Below, piece by piece: positions 1 through 14,200 of a stretch of DNA of 64,000 nt. Source of the DNA: Druceiella hillmani (lineage: Eukaryota; Arthropoda; Insecta; Lepidoptera; Hepialidae). A model generated the notes under the pieces. That model was not told the origin of the DNA. It saw only the letters and a program-made list of their open reading frames with translations, and ran no database searches. The stretch is taken from positions 2,053,501 to 2,117,500 of the forward strand of contig JAYKKI010000062.1 of NCBI GenBank assembly GCA_039881145.1. Direction: 5' to 3'. The position numbers and the translations under genes were made by a program. How positions within the stretch are numbered: the first letter of the stretch is position 1; each line of letters starts with the position of its first letter.

Positions 1-33
1 AATTTTAGTCAATTGCTTTCAATATGTAAGAAA

Positions 34-58
34 ATAAGAATACAGAGTGTATTCTTAT
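34..58. repeat. Short perfect palindrome, 11-bp arms
   Basis: ATAAGAATACA at 34-44 is followed by the loop GAG and the exact reverse complement at 48-58. It is a smaller member of the hairpins scattered through the window. Confidence 0.7.
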
Positions 59-2584
59 CAAATTCAAATCAAATTTTCAAAACATTTTCTTACTCATTTT
101 GGAGTCAATGAAGGTTACATACTAGGCCTACCTTCATTTTCCTTTATAATAAATTATTTGCACCCTACAATTTATAATTGTCTGTAATGCGGGATCTCAA
201 TGCCTTTATGAACGAATCTTTTATCTTCTTCATACTTTATATTTATTATAACAAAAAATATTAGAAGTTCTATAGAAGGCTAGGATTTTTATTGCAACAT
301 TTCATCGAGTTCCACGACATCGATTGTAATGTGACTTTTTTAAAGTTTTTTGTCAGTAATATTCTTAAAGCGAATATATTATTATGATTTCCGCATGAAT
401 CCCTTATTTTTTCCCTCAAGATTTGGTAATGGAAATGATCATTGTGATATTGGGATTTGCTTAAAATAATGTATATGTTTCAATATTAAATAATTACGTT
501 GATAGTTTTGAGTTAATAACATTGTTTTATACACCTTATTTTCATACGAGAGTTCAAAGTTATAGTTTATTTCATTATTCTAGAAAGTACACAAATATCC
601 TGCTCCGGTCACCTGTTCTTTCTGCACTCATTTTGATCAGTTCTGAATTGCTTCGCTTCAGAAGTACAGTTGCGCATTCTCTTGGTAGTTCACAATTGAA
701 CCAAACTAATGTGGCTTTGTTTCTTTTATATTTTCCTGTATTGCTTGTGTTATACTTCTTTCTTTAAACAGTTTGTATTTATATGCCCAAATATTAAACT
801 GTAAGTTAGGCATGAAGTTTAAAAAAAATAAATAAAATTGACTTTGCTCGTATAATCATATCAAGAGCATAATGTGAAATTCAAAGTGCTCATAACACAT
901 ATGCACATTTATTCTTGCGAATAATTATCTATGCTACTTTTTATGTACGTGTAAGTATAAGACGGGGCATATGAGTAGGGCAGCGCCATTGGAATTGGCA
1001 GTGAGTTACATTATTACGTTATTGTGACGCCAGTCACAGTTATTGTTATATTTTATATTTTAAATTGAAATTAAATTTTTCAGTGTAATATGTAAGAACT
1101 TAAAACGTAGCCAATAAGCTGGTATATTTAAAGATGTTACAATATATTTAACAATTTAAACAGGTAATCTCTGAAAATGATTATCCGGAAAATTTTAGAA
1201 GGTTACGTTTTTAATCAAACGGTTAAATACGAATTGATTTCTCCCATCGAAAACCATTTCTCTTTTTCTTCAATTTGGTGCCCATCGATGAACAAGTTTT
1301 TCACGATGAATAATAAATTAACTTTTCGGTAAAACTCCAAATTGGAATATTTATTTTCATGAATATTATGATATTAATATAACATATTTATATGTGGCCT
1401 AAATGTTTTCGAATTATCTTATTTTTGCCTTATTATTTTTTAAGAAATAAAAGTTCTTTATTTGAATTTCTATATGTATTCAGGTGATTTCATTTTTTCT
1501 AATAAAAGTGAGGAAATAAGTTAAATAAAAGCAACTATACTTTTAGAATGAATATATAAGCAAATTTCTTTTAATTTACCTAAAACTCAAAAGAAAAATT
1601 TCTTTTGCATTAAGAGAATAATAAAATCTAAAATCAATTTATGTAGTTTACATTAGCACTATATGTAGATAAGCAATGATATGATCATCAAGAGATTAAC
1701 ACAATTTTAAAAAGCTTATCGAGAATATGTGACATTATTTACCAACTTGAAGGGGTAGCTAACCACATGTTGAACTGTGATGAATTCGTAGAATTTAAAC
1801 CGTTCGATATGCAGGTTTGAACTTTGAATTGAATATACAATTAAACTATATTGAATATAACCTCCATTGAAGTGAAAATGTCATTAAACTACATTAATAT
1901 TATTTAAATTTTAAGTCTTCATTCCCACTGAACCTGTTTTTCAAACCTAATCCGAGAGTATACCTGAGTAAGGTGCATCGTAAAGATCTTAAAAGGACTT
2001 TATTTTCCGCGTGCATTTTCATGCTTCCAGCATTTGTGAGTTACAATTAAAGAAAAATATAATTGTAGCATTTTACATGAGAGCAAAACTATAGTATTTA
2101 TTCATATTTCCTTTCATTGAAATATTTCGGTTCAGGTTTTTATATAGATGATATTATTTTGTTTATAAAAAAATATATCCAATCTTGGACACGCGGTCAG
2201 GATAAAGAGATATGATACGAAAAAAACGTAACTTGCATATCTCTCATTTGTTTAGAAAGAATATATTTTATATAGGATGTTGAAAAAATGTACCTTGTAC
2301 AGAATATATCTGTTGCTTGAAAAGAATATTGAATAGTAAAGCATTTAGTTGGTTAAAACAAAATTTCATTCTATTTATTGTCTTAAAACTCAAATTAACT
2401 TTTTGCAATTACGTAATAAAACATGTTTTCCATTCCTTACGAATATTCAGTTCGTTTCAAAAATAACGTCGGCGCAGAATACAGCGATGCCTTTAATAAC
2501 AAATCATAGATTGCGAAACGCGCTTTATGTTTATTAAATAAAGGACGCAAACGACATTATTTCACCAACTCTGACGTACAAATA

Positions 2585-2790
2585 ATACATAGGGGACAGC
2601 GGAACATGATTATATTACACGAGCGCACAGCGTTCCGTACACGAGCGAGCTGTCAATTGTGGCAGTGCGATGAGACAGGTGACTTGTTTGTAGGTCACTT
2701 CGACTCCGTCAGGAGTTGCTTTCGATCATAAATTTCATTAAATTATTAAGTAATTATCTTAATAAACCCTCAGCCTTGGAGACGGTAACG
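2585..2790. other. GC-richer island, function unknown
   Basis: Base composition rises clearly above the surroundings between about 2590 and 2720. The stretch contains several ACGAGCG/GAGCGAG words and no long open frame on either strand. It could be a remnant of a mobile element, a promoter-proximal region or a short exon. No splice sites or TATA/initiator arrangement convinced me, so I leave it unassigned. Confidence 0.3.
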
Positions 2791-3115
2791 CTTATACTGG
2801 CTCTTATTTGAAAGGATAAAGTCAGTTTATTTCATGTCCATGGAATGCACACGAATTGTCTGTGACATTTACCTATTTTTGCACAATTAAATTTATCATG
2901 GCAGCATTCTATTAAAATTCATATTTATATATCTAAATATATTATTTCTAAAAGGTGTTTTTTGGTCGAGCGGCTCGATCTCTTTAACTACTGCACCAAA
3001 AAAAATAAAAAAAATACCCACTTAAAGCTTATGTTTTCTACTTTGGGCGAAAAATATAAAAAAATTCGAAAAAAATCTTTTTGTTAATAAAAAAATTAAT
3101 TTTTATAACAATTAG

Positions 3116-3220
3116 CATGAGCGCCATCTGTGGGCGACACATCAAATATCTTAGCCAAATTGTATACTTAGAACACGCTAGATGGCGATATAGTGCGAAG
3201 ACTTCGCACGGGTCAGCTAG
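3116..3220 (+). mobile_element. Helitron-like 3' terminus
   Basis: The sequence ends in CTAG at 3217-3220 followed by T. Just upstream is the hairpin GTGCGAAG-A-CTTCGCAC at 3193-3209, then GGGTCAG. A stem-loop about 10 bases before a terminal CTRR, inserted next to T, is the hallmark of Helitron 3' ends. Many insect copies end in a similar GCGGG...AGCTAGT. A subterminal inverted pair, GCGCCATCT at 3121-3129 and AGATGGCG at 3180-3187, lies inside. The 5' end was not found; TCTC near 2979 is only a candidate. No Rep/helicase coding is present, so this would be a short non-autonomous copy. The (TA)n tract starts exactly at the 3' boundary. Confidence 0.55.
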
Positions 3221-3226
3221 TATATA

Positions 3227-3291
<65 letters not shown>

Positions 3292-3297
3292 GAGATA
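3221..3297. repeat. Compound (TA)n-(GA)n microsatellite
   Basis: About 50 bases of TA repeat with one TACA interruption run directly into about 20 bases of GA repeat. The tract abuts the Helitron-like end, so it may have been the insertion target. Open frames on both strands here translate only the repeat. Confidence 0.95.
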
Positions 3298-6104
<2,807 letters not shown>

Positions 6105-6345
6105 TTATGACGTGTGCTCAATTAAATGAAATTACGAGATGTAGTATTATTTCTACTTTTTTAAATTCCTTACCACGACATAAATTGTCGTTGTATAAAA
6201 ACATTTTCAGGTTGGCTATTAGAATATTTGCTAATTGCCCACCTGAAGATGTTGCAGAAATAATACTATATTACGTAGTTTCATTTAATTATGAGTAATG
6301 CATTTCTATAAAGTTAACGCCAAATATATTCAATTATGACGTGTG
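6105..6345. mobile_element. Penelope-like (hammerhead-family) inverted-arm insertion with 12-bp target duplication
   Basis: The 12-mer TTATGACGTGTG occurs at 6105-6116 and again at 6334-6345, bracketing a 217-bp insertion (6117-6333). The insertion has two arms in opposite orientation. The left arm (about 6119-6215) is the reverse complement of the region around 63218-63310. The right arm (about 6236-6333) matches 63214-63356 directly, but with about 48 bases missing. In the minus-strand reading, the left arm holds a decayed hammerhead-like core at 6173-6215. CTGAAGA has become CTGAAAA and GAAAC has become GACAA, while GTC-GTGG is kept. The 63-kb copy shows the intact core. Penelope-like elements often insert with inverted or partial terminal repeats, which fits, but no Penelope RT or GIY-YIG coding is present here. 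Confidence 0.65.
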
Positions 6346-6375
6346 GTTCAGTACGTAATATTTTTCACAGAAACT

Positions 6376-6830
6376 ATACTTAAATCAAGCGCAAAATTAA
6401 TTTTATATGTTAAAATACATGTTTATTATGTCCGAAAAAGATATGAGAGAGAATATTTTTATGTTTTACTTCATGAAAAATAATGTTAAATATAATCGAT
6501 GATTTACCACCAATATATTTACGTTGTGAAAAATTAATATTTGTCAATGGTTTAATAGAAATATGACGCCACTTAAATGTCTATATACATAAACTGCATA
6601 TGTATGGACTTAAATCAAGCCCAGAAATAATCTTATATTTTAAAATGTATGTTTATTATGTCCGTAAAAGTTACGAGAAACAATAATTTTATATTTTACT
6701 TGGTGAAAAACGATATTAATTAAATATTTTCCATGATTTGCGGCTGTTGAAAGCAATTGTAAAAAATTAATATTTCCCGATCGTTTAATAGAAATACTAC
6801 ACCGCTAGAAATGTTTATAATCGCCTGAAA
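6376..6830. repeat. Diverged tandem duplication, ~230-bp unit
   Basis: The block starting ACTTAAATCAAGC at 6378 recurs at 6608. The two copies can be followed in register through GTTTATTATGTCCG, a GAGA tract, AAAAATTAATATTT and GTTTAATAGAAATA. Identity is roughly three quarters by eye. The unit is not coding. The first copy lies just right of the inverted-arm insertion. Confidence 0.8.
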
Positions 6831-6942
6831 GGGTGTGGAACACCCGTAGTCCGATTTCGTTCCATTCGTTCTTGATAGTTTTTTTCTTTACGTACGTAAA
6901 ACTTTCGTGTACTATTTCTTTAAAAAAAATATATAAATGAAC

Positions 6943-7063
<121 letters not shown>

Positions 7064-7290
7064 AGTATATGAAGAGTACTAATACACTCTTAAAATAATC
7101 AAAAAATTGAAAAAAAGTAACAAATTTATAAATACATAAAGAAATAACTTATTTATCAATGTAAATATATATGAAGGATAAGTTAGGATAAAATAGTGAC
7201 AAGAATTCGAGATAGGTTTCAATCTTTCAAAGGAATTTTCGAAACGTAAACTAATGAATGTTGGACACTAAAATTAAGTTTGGTTCAGAT

Positions 7291-7498
7291 TTTCGTAGCA
7301 TAAATTATTGTAAAATGTTTATAATATATTGTAATATAAAATATTCCATTTTTGTAGCATAAATGATTGTAATATGTTTATATTATATTGTAATATATAA
7401 TATTCCATTTTTGTAGCATAAATGATTGTAATATGTTTATAATCTATTGTAATATATAATATTCCATTTTTGTAGCATAAATGATTGTAATAGATTTG
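7291..7498. repeat. 59-bp tandem repeat, ~3.5 copies
   Basis: The word GTAGCATAAA begins at 7295, 7354, 7413 and 7472, giving an exact 59-base period. Copies differ by only a few substitutions, and the last is truncated. A minus-strand open frame (7319-7531) merely translates the array. Its repeated IYATKMEYY-type peptides follow from the DNA period; I do not consider it a gene. Confidence 0.9.
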
Positions 7499-8562
7499 GA
7501 AATATAGAGGGTGACGAAAGATTAAAAACATGATTCAAGTCCATGACTACTTAATACTTTCCACCTGTTGTTTCATGTTATATTCTTGACATCCACGAAC
7601 TATTTAAATGAGTTTAATAGTGACGCACTGTTAGTGTTCATGCTAGTTATATATGTAGCGTCTTTATAGAGAATGCAACCCCATTGAAGAAGGACATTAG
7701 GATCATGAACTTTAAGTGAAGTCATTTGTCGTTTTACTTTTTTTTGTTTAATTTTACGATTCAACACACGTGATTAAAATTATAGATGTTCTGAAAGAAA
7801 TATCTGTTTCTGATATTATTATTATTAGTTGTCATAATGTTTATTCTATTTTCATTTGTTTATCGTAATGAGATGTATTTTAGCCCTTATGTTCTAAGTG
7901 ATTTAATTAAAAGGATTGTCTTTCTACTTGTCGTGTTTTGGTGGTCTTTCCTAATATAGGAAATAGTCCCGGTACTCTGAAATTGAGGTCACTTAAATTT
8001 CAATTTGTACTCAGGTAAAACCAAACTTGATCCAACCTAACTAAACCAAACTTGTTCCAAAGATTAAAATGATCCGATATTGAAAGCTTTGATTAAAATG
8101 CTACTAGATAATATATACCTTGCTATAATTGCAACAAAAACTATTAAATGAATACGCATTCTTTCGTAATTGCCGAAGTTGTTGTTCTAGGTACTAGAAT
8201 AGAGACCGGGTAAATGCGGGCTAACATTTTAATTAAACCAAGTAAATAGCTTAAATGTTAGAAAAATTATTTAAAATGTCAATACAGAAAGCTTCGGTTT
8301 ACTCACCGCAGATCGAAACTTTTAGTTCAATTTTCAATCGACATAAAAGTGAAAATTTTACAAATTCAAAATTTTTAAAAAATTTTTTTTGATAAATCAA
8401 TTTTATAGGATGATAGTCGCCTTCATAATATAAATTTCTGCTTAATGCTACTGACGGAAGGGGAAAAAAAAACAAAGAAAATAGGGCTGTGTGTGAATTT
8501 TTATAGCAAGATGCTGTTGATCGGAATTTATAGTTAGATGTTCGTGTTTCGCCTCAATAGTC
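7499..8562. other. Unassigned AT-rich DNA
   Basis: No coding homology or clear repeat was seen in this stretch. Confidence 0.55.
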
Positions 8563-8800
8563 CTACAGCCAATCACGGGTCTTGGCCTTCTTCATTAGTT
8601 CCTAGAAACGTGATTTTTTACTACCTATAGCCTTCAATATTAGTCTTACGGATGTTAAAATCTTTTCGAGGCAATCAACCCGTTTAACTCTCGGTCTTTC
8701 CCTTGGTCTGGGGTATGGAAGCTAGGCTGGAAAAATTATTTTAAAATTGTTTTCCTCATACATACTTACAAATTGGCCAGCCTACATCCGTTACATTTTT
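8563..8800 (-). pseudogene. Non-LTR retrotransposon RT, C-terminal tail fragment
   Basis: The minus strand, read from about 8800 down to a stop at 8563-8565, stays in one frame. It gives the tail signature of a large group of arthropod LINE reverse transcriptases. AGQFVSM stands for the usual AGHVxRM, then PRERPRVKRVDCLEKIL for the GRPRxRWxDxVxKDL block, then ELMKKAKTRDWL before the stop. In-frame stops interrupt it three times: before AGQF, after IIFPA and before ELMKK. The conserved Trp of the RxRW block is Val here. The catalytic RT core is absent, so this is a short, old relic. The signature is from family knowledge; the assignment to a particular clade is open. Confidence 0.75.
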
Positions 8801-9817
8801 GTAAATTTTTGTAGCATGCTCCCTATGTTTTATATCCATATTCCATTACTATGGATAGTACCACCAAATATAATCAAAAAGAAAAAAATAAAGAGGTTTT
8901 ATCGAACAAGCCAAGCGTTTCTTGTTTCTGAATATCAATGTTTTAAATCTTTCAGATCAGAAAGTTATATATAGCTTTAGGTACTTCATATCGGTACAAC
9001 ATTACTTCATATCGGTACAACAATCAATTTTTAACATCTATAAATTCGTTGAACTAATACACATATATATAACCAAATAACTTAATCTACTTCAATATAG
9101 CATGAATTATCTTATGCCCTCATGGCTCCGGGCAAAACTTCGAATCAATCCAAAACTTTATCGTTTCCGGTGTTTCGTAGTAAGCCTGCGGGAATTGGGC
9201 AAAGCTTTATTGAATCACGAACGCCACCAGGTAGAGGAGTTAAACAATAATCGCTAGTGGATAGACGGAAGGCCGTATGAAGGATGAATAAAAAAATTTG
9301 AATCTATAAACAAGTTTGTATCTATTCTTGACCTCCTTCGAGAAGAATTGCCTCTTTCTAAATCCTAGATCGTACATTTTGCAGTCAGGAAAAAATCGTT
9401 GTTTCATATCAAGCAGATAAAATCTATATTCCATGGTGTTTTTCTATCGTTTGATTTCTTGTGTATCTGAATTCATCGCTGAATATCGCAGCTTATTGAA
9501 ATTTAACATCTTCACTCGATGCATTCAGGAATATGACTGTTAATTTTTGATAACTTGGAGTGTTATTAAAATGTAACAATTTGATAGGTTTTATCTTTGA
9601 TTTTTGCCCCATTGGTGAATGATATTATTTAAAGTTTGAGACATATAAGAGCATTACTGATTCTTAATGTGTTTGTTTGAGCTGGATATTATTTAGGACT
9701 TTGAAATCTTTTGAAGGATTTTCACGTCCTTCACATTTGTCAGTCAATATTGTTCTTTTTGAAAATATTAATGTAGTTTGTCAAATTACGAAACTATGTT
9801 AATACTTACGGGGCGCG

Positions 9818-9818
<1 letters not shown>
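8801..9818. other. Unassigned DNA between LINE tail and (TA)n tract
   Basis: No earlier part of the LINE was recognised upstream of the tail. A slightly GC-richer patch lies at about 9115-9240. The frame at 9240-9434 (minus) shows no known motif. Confidence 0.5.
8982..9023. repeat. 21-bp direct repeat, two copies
   Basis: TACTTCATATCGGTACAAC is repeated with a period of 21 bases. Confidence 0.85.
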
Positions 9819-9881
<63 letters not shown>

Positions 9882-9882
9882 G

Positions 9883-9939
<57 letters not shown>
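9819..9939. repeat. (TA)n microsatellite
   Basis: About 120 bases of TA repeat with two small interruptions near 9873 and 9887. The open frames that cross it on both strands are artefacts of the dinucleotide. Confidence 0.95.
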
Positions 9940-9942
<3 letters not shown>

Positions 9943-10689
9943 ACAAACATTTTTGTTTAACTCGTTCAATGATTATATTCGGAAACGACATCATAACCCA
10001 AAAATGTAATATTCGTATTTCCATTATTTTATACTTTTCAGTGCGCTTCTTATTCGGTGATTATTTGACGTTAGTTAATTTTTCTTTGTAAAGGTGCTTT
10101 ATTTTTCCTTTTTTCCTCTTATATTATTAGGAATGCCACAAAATTACAATGAATACAATCAAAATAATCTCATTTATTGAAATCGGAACGGATCTTTATA
10201 GTATTTTGTGAATTTAAATAAATTCATGTATATATACATACATACATGTGTACACACATAAGGCAATTCAATCACTCTTACATAAGGCAATTCAATCACA
10301 TTACCTCTTTTGGCTTCGCCGTAGTCACCGCTTCGGGCCTTTTCATACTTTTGCATAGTATATATGCGACTACTAAATTTTATTGGTACATATATATTAT
10401 ATACCAGCATCTACCTACTTGCTAATGTTCATTCGATTCATTCATTGGGTTTATTCTTCATCTGTGGAAATTCCTTCCACCACATCCCGTTTCCATCATT
10501 ATCACCTGATTTTGATAAAGGGTAGATGAATAACCTTGTATTAGTAAATTGGTAGATAAATACTTTTACGGCTACGTACATAGACACGAATCCACGTTTT
10601 TAAATTGTTTTATTTAGCATCATGATCCTAATGTTGTTATTGTTGATTCAGTTCTAGCTATTTGTTTAGTCCCCATAACATGTTGATTT
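9940..10689. other. Unassigned DNA with small repeats
   Basis: An 18-base direct repeat, ATAAGGCAATTCAATCAC, occurs at 10258 and 10282. A segment at about 10023-10085 (TTTATACTTTTCA...GCTTCTT...CGGT) is similar to one at 11779-11842, so a diverged dispersed repeat is likely. No gene is seen. Confidence 0.5.
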
Positions 10690-11240
10690 TAACCTTTGAT
10701 CCATGAATCTTTATGCTTGATTGAGAATCTGTTGTTTTTGAATCAGTATTGTGGGTCTCAATAAGAGAATTTGATATCGACTTCCGGGTCCTAATTCCTC
10801 AATTCTGGTGCTGCCTGCTTAAGCTGTAAGACTTGAAGATCTGCTATTTTTAATTAGTATTATGGATCTTGAACAGAAATTCCGCCACTGATCTTTTGGT
10901 TTTAGCCCCTCAGTCCTAATGACACGGGTATAATACACGCTTAAACCATGCGGCTTCAGTACCTGATTTTTTAAAATTTGTATTGTGGGTCTCAACCAGA
11001 AACTATGCAATTAAAATTATAATTCTACCTGCTGAATCTTCACGTTGTCGTGGGTACTGCTTGCTTAAATCGTGCGACTTGAGGATCTGCTGTTTTTGAA
11101 GGCATCTTGGATCTTAAAGAGGGATTCCGCAATTGGACTCCGAATTCCGACTCAACAGTCCTGATATAGTAGGGTTCCACCCTGTTTCAATCGTAAGACT
11201 TGAGTATTCGCTCTCTTTAAACTCGTATTTTGTTTCACAA
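10690..11240 (-). repeat. Degenerate ~120-bp satellite array, ~5 copies
   Basis: A landmark of the form GACTTGA(A/G)GATCTGCT(A/G)TTTTT followed by AGTATTRTGGRTCT recurs near 10725, 10837, 10959, 11083 and 11203. The spacing is 112-124 bases. Between landmarks run GAATTCCG, TCCTAATTCCTCAATCCTG and CTGCTTAAA-type words. The copies are strongly diverged, so the array is old. I set the strand as minus because the matching cluster at 62550-62800 reads the same unit in plus orientation. The open frame at 10819-11010 (minus) includes THNTN-like peptides from the repeat and is not convincing as a gene. Confidence 0.75.
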
Positions 11241-14200
11241 GCAAAAGCGCTATCATTAAACTTTGAATTACATTTCCTTAACTAGATGCTGCAGTTATAC
11301 GGCCTGTCTTGTGTGTATTAACTTGTATCTTTGGTTTTATTCAACTAATTTGGATGACTTCTTTTTCATTCAAAGGACCTCAGGATATTTTTGACATTAA
11401 AATCATCATCATTTCGAGACTTCCTTTTAACATTGTATTTCGTAAGTATTAGTACATATTGGAAAATAAAACTAGTTTTTAAAAAAAAAACAAGTCTTGC
11501 GGTTTTATTGCAAGTTTTGCCGTGCGATGTCGTTTCAGAACATTAATAAATTTGCAAAATACTGCTACCGCTAAAGTATTTTTGAGTTGATGCTAAGTGA
11601 CATGTAGACTTCACTATGTTAATACTTATCTTGTATGTGTGTGGGTGTGTATATACGTGAGAGAAAAGGGAAGCGCTAGGCTTTTCACCGATTGCAAGAA
11701 CCTTTATCAGTAGCAGTATTTTGAAAATAATTAGTCTTCAGACAAGATATTGTAACAACAACCAACTAGTACTCTTATTTTTATTACTTTATACTTTTCA
11801 CTATGCTTCTTCCTCGGTCATTATTTTAAGTTGATTCAATTTTTTTAGACGAAAAAATTACGGAATGCCCTCCTACAACACTGCCAAATTTGCCAGATAC
11901 TCCAACAGTAGTATCAAATTTTAATTTTATACAATAAATGGTCTTCGAGGAAAATGTAGGCGTTAGACGGACAGATTTCAAAGTGACTCCATAAGTTTCC
12001 GATTTTTCCAATTATGATGCGGAACACCAAACGTGAGCTTAAATGTGTCATATTGATATATAAATTATTATTACTTCAAACTGCAGAATATGCCGCAAAG
12101 AAATTAATATAAATCAATTCAGCCATTCAAGCTTAATGGGGGTATATTATGTATGCACACGGAAAACGTTAATCCTTTTTCAAATCAATTTATAACATAA
12201 AAATCACGTCTCAGTCTCGCATGGCATATTAGTATAAATAAAAGAGTGAGCTGGCATTAATGTGGCCCTGGCACGTGTATAGTAGCGATCGATATGGCTC
12301 TGGAGTTGGGCTACGAGCCTGGTGCAGGCTGCATGCAATGTGCATCCGTGTTTCCATGTGATATTCGTGATATATATGGCGCAATATGTAAGCTAAATGT
12401 TCCGTCTGAAATTCAAATTTCATAATTTTTCGCTCTGTAATGAAGTTCAGTCAAAAGTTTAGGTCTATAAGGCAATGCCTTTGAGTGAATAGTGTTATGT
12501 TTCTATAAAAAATCCTTGATAGCCTTGTTTTTCTACCTCAATATTGTTCTGTATAACACAGAATATATTTTACTGTATAACATAGAGATAGAATACATAT
12601 TTTTCTGTATAACATAGAAATAGAATATTTTACATTAGGTGACGTTAGTCACGTAATATGAAAGATTCTATCTCACGCATAGCAGTTTACATATACAATT
12701 TAAGTACTATTGCCTAAGTACTAAGTAATATACAATCTAAGTACTATTGTCACAGAGAATAAATTATGCGAATCAACAAGATACATACCAAAAAATGACT
12801 TTTTAGTATACAATATTTTAAGAAATAATGTGTATCTGTAATATTTTAGGCATAAGAATGGGTTCACTTAATGTAATGCTTGCAAGTTCGTGATGTTTCT
12901 TTTTCAATCGGCGCATGCAAGAATATTAGAATGACCTGATCAATGCTGACATTTTCATGTATGTTATACTAAAACTTTCTTTCATATCCTGTTCTCTATT
13001 TCATCATTATTTGTATTGACTCCTCAAAGATTAAAGTATTTCTTAATTAAAACCATCTCAAGTCAGACCTCAAATTTATGAATGTTAGTGTTTTTGATTT
13101 ATCGTTTGTTCGGTATCTAATTATATCACACCCAAGCAATGAATGCACATATAATTTTCTCGAGTGGGAGTGATTCATATTTATTGGATACAATTTTCTA
13201 ATGTGGAGAATATTAGTAGTATGCTAAGGGTTTCTTGCTTTTCATTCAAACATACCTAACTGTCTAGACTGACTTTCACGCAATAAACATATAGGCTACT
13301 TTTTTACTAAAAAATAACATACTTTTTGTAGAGTGAGTCACTCATTTGAGCCACTCATTTTATAAGACAGATTAGGGTTATTCATTCCCAGCAACTCTTA
13401 CCTGTCTTATAAAACGAGTAACTCAGTATTTTTTATCCAGTAATAAATTTATGTCAGGAAATGTTGCTTATTTAAATAATATAACAGTGAATGTGAAATC
13501 GACCAAATATTTAACGATATTTATTAAGAAATGTCCCAAAGTATCCAACGTTCTCGCTGATGTAATCGTAGGCAAAAGTAACTAGCATCATAAAACATAA
13601 GTGTTATAGCAAAATTTCTGCACTTTCTTACCGATATTGCATGGGGGAATGAGTGGCACTTTAATTAATAATTTCCCACAAAACCATCCTCTTTTGCATT
13701 TATTTGAATTGAATTTTCGTCTGTATCCAATATACCAGTTAAAATGAACGTATAATGAAAGATTTGAAAATTGATTGTATGAAATATAGTTCTAATGAAT
13801 ATAACCAAAAATATATTTGGTGCATAAAATTTTTCTGACAAATTCGACTAAAACTTTAACAAAATAGATTGAAAAAATCAAAACATAAATATGATAGCGG
13901 GAAGAAGAAAAACAACGATATCAAATAGGAAAGGAATTCAAATTGGGAAATTTCTTCATTCCATCCTTAAAGGCGACGAAATCGAGAGTTACTAAGTCCA
14001 AGGTCTTTTAAACCTGAACAATTTTTGAAAGGAATTTGGTTACCAAGGGTTTCAAGTGACTTATTGCAGGGTTTCAAGTGACTAAAAAATTTGTAGATTA
14101 TTTTCGTACAATGAATATGAAAGCACGCAATAAAAATAGAAATATATAAATTGGGAACAGGCATTCGATATTTTGGTAGATCGCCTTTATCTATGGAACT

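Larger units (their letters stand above)
1..2957. other. Unassigned AT-rich DNA
   Basis: No coding homology is visible on either strand. The only structures seen are a short hairpin at 34-58, a small GC-richer patch near 980-1040 that includes the hairpin GTGAC-GCCA-GTCAC, and the GC-richer island at 2585-2790 listed separately. Open frames at 522-767 and 2349-2537 have no recognisable motif and are the length expected by chance. Confidence 0.6.

Noticed and set aside
2955..2990. TGGTCGAGCGG and GGCTCGATCTC as tRNA A and B boxes (SINE head)
   Set aside because: The two boxes almost overlap, whereas real A and B boxes are tens of bases apart; no tRNA fold is possible.
7319..7531. Repetitive small protein on the minus strand
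   Set aside because: It is a direct translation of the 59-bp tandem repeat. Since 59 is not a multiple of three, each copy is read in a different phase.
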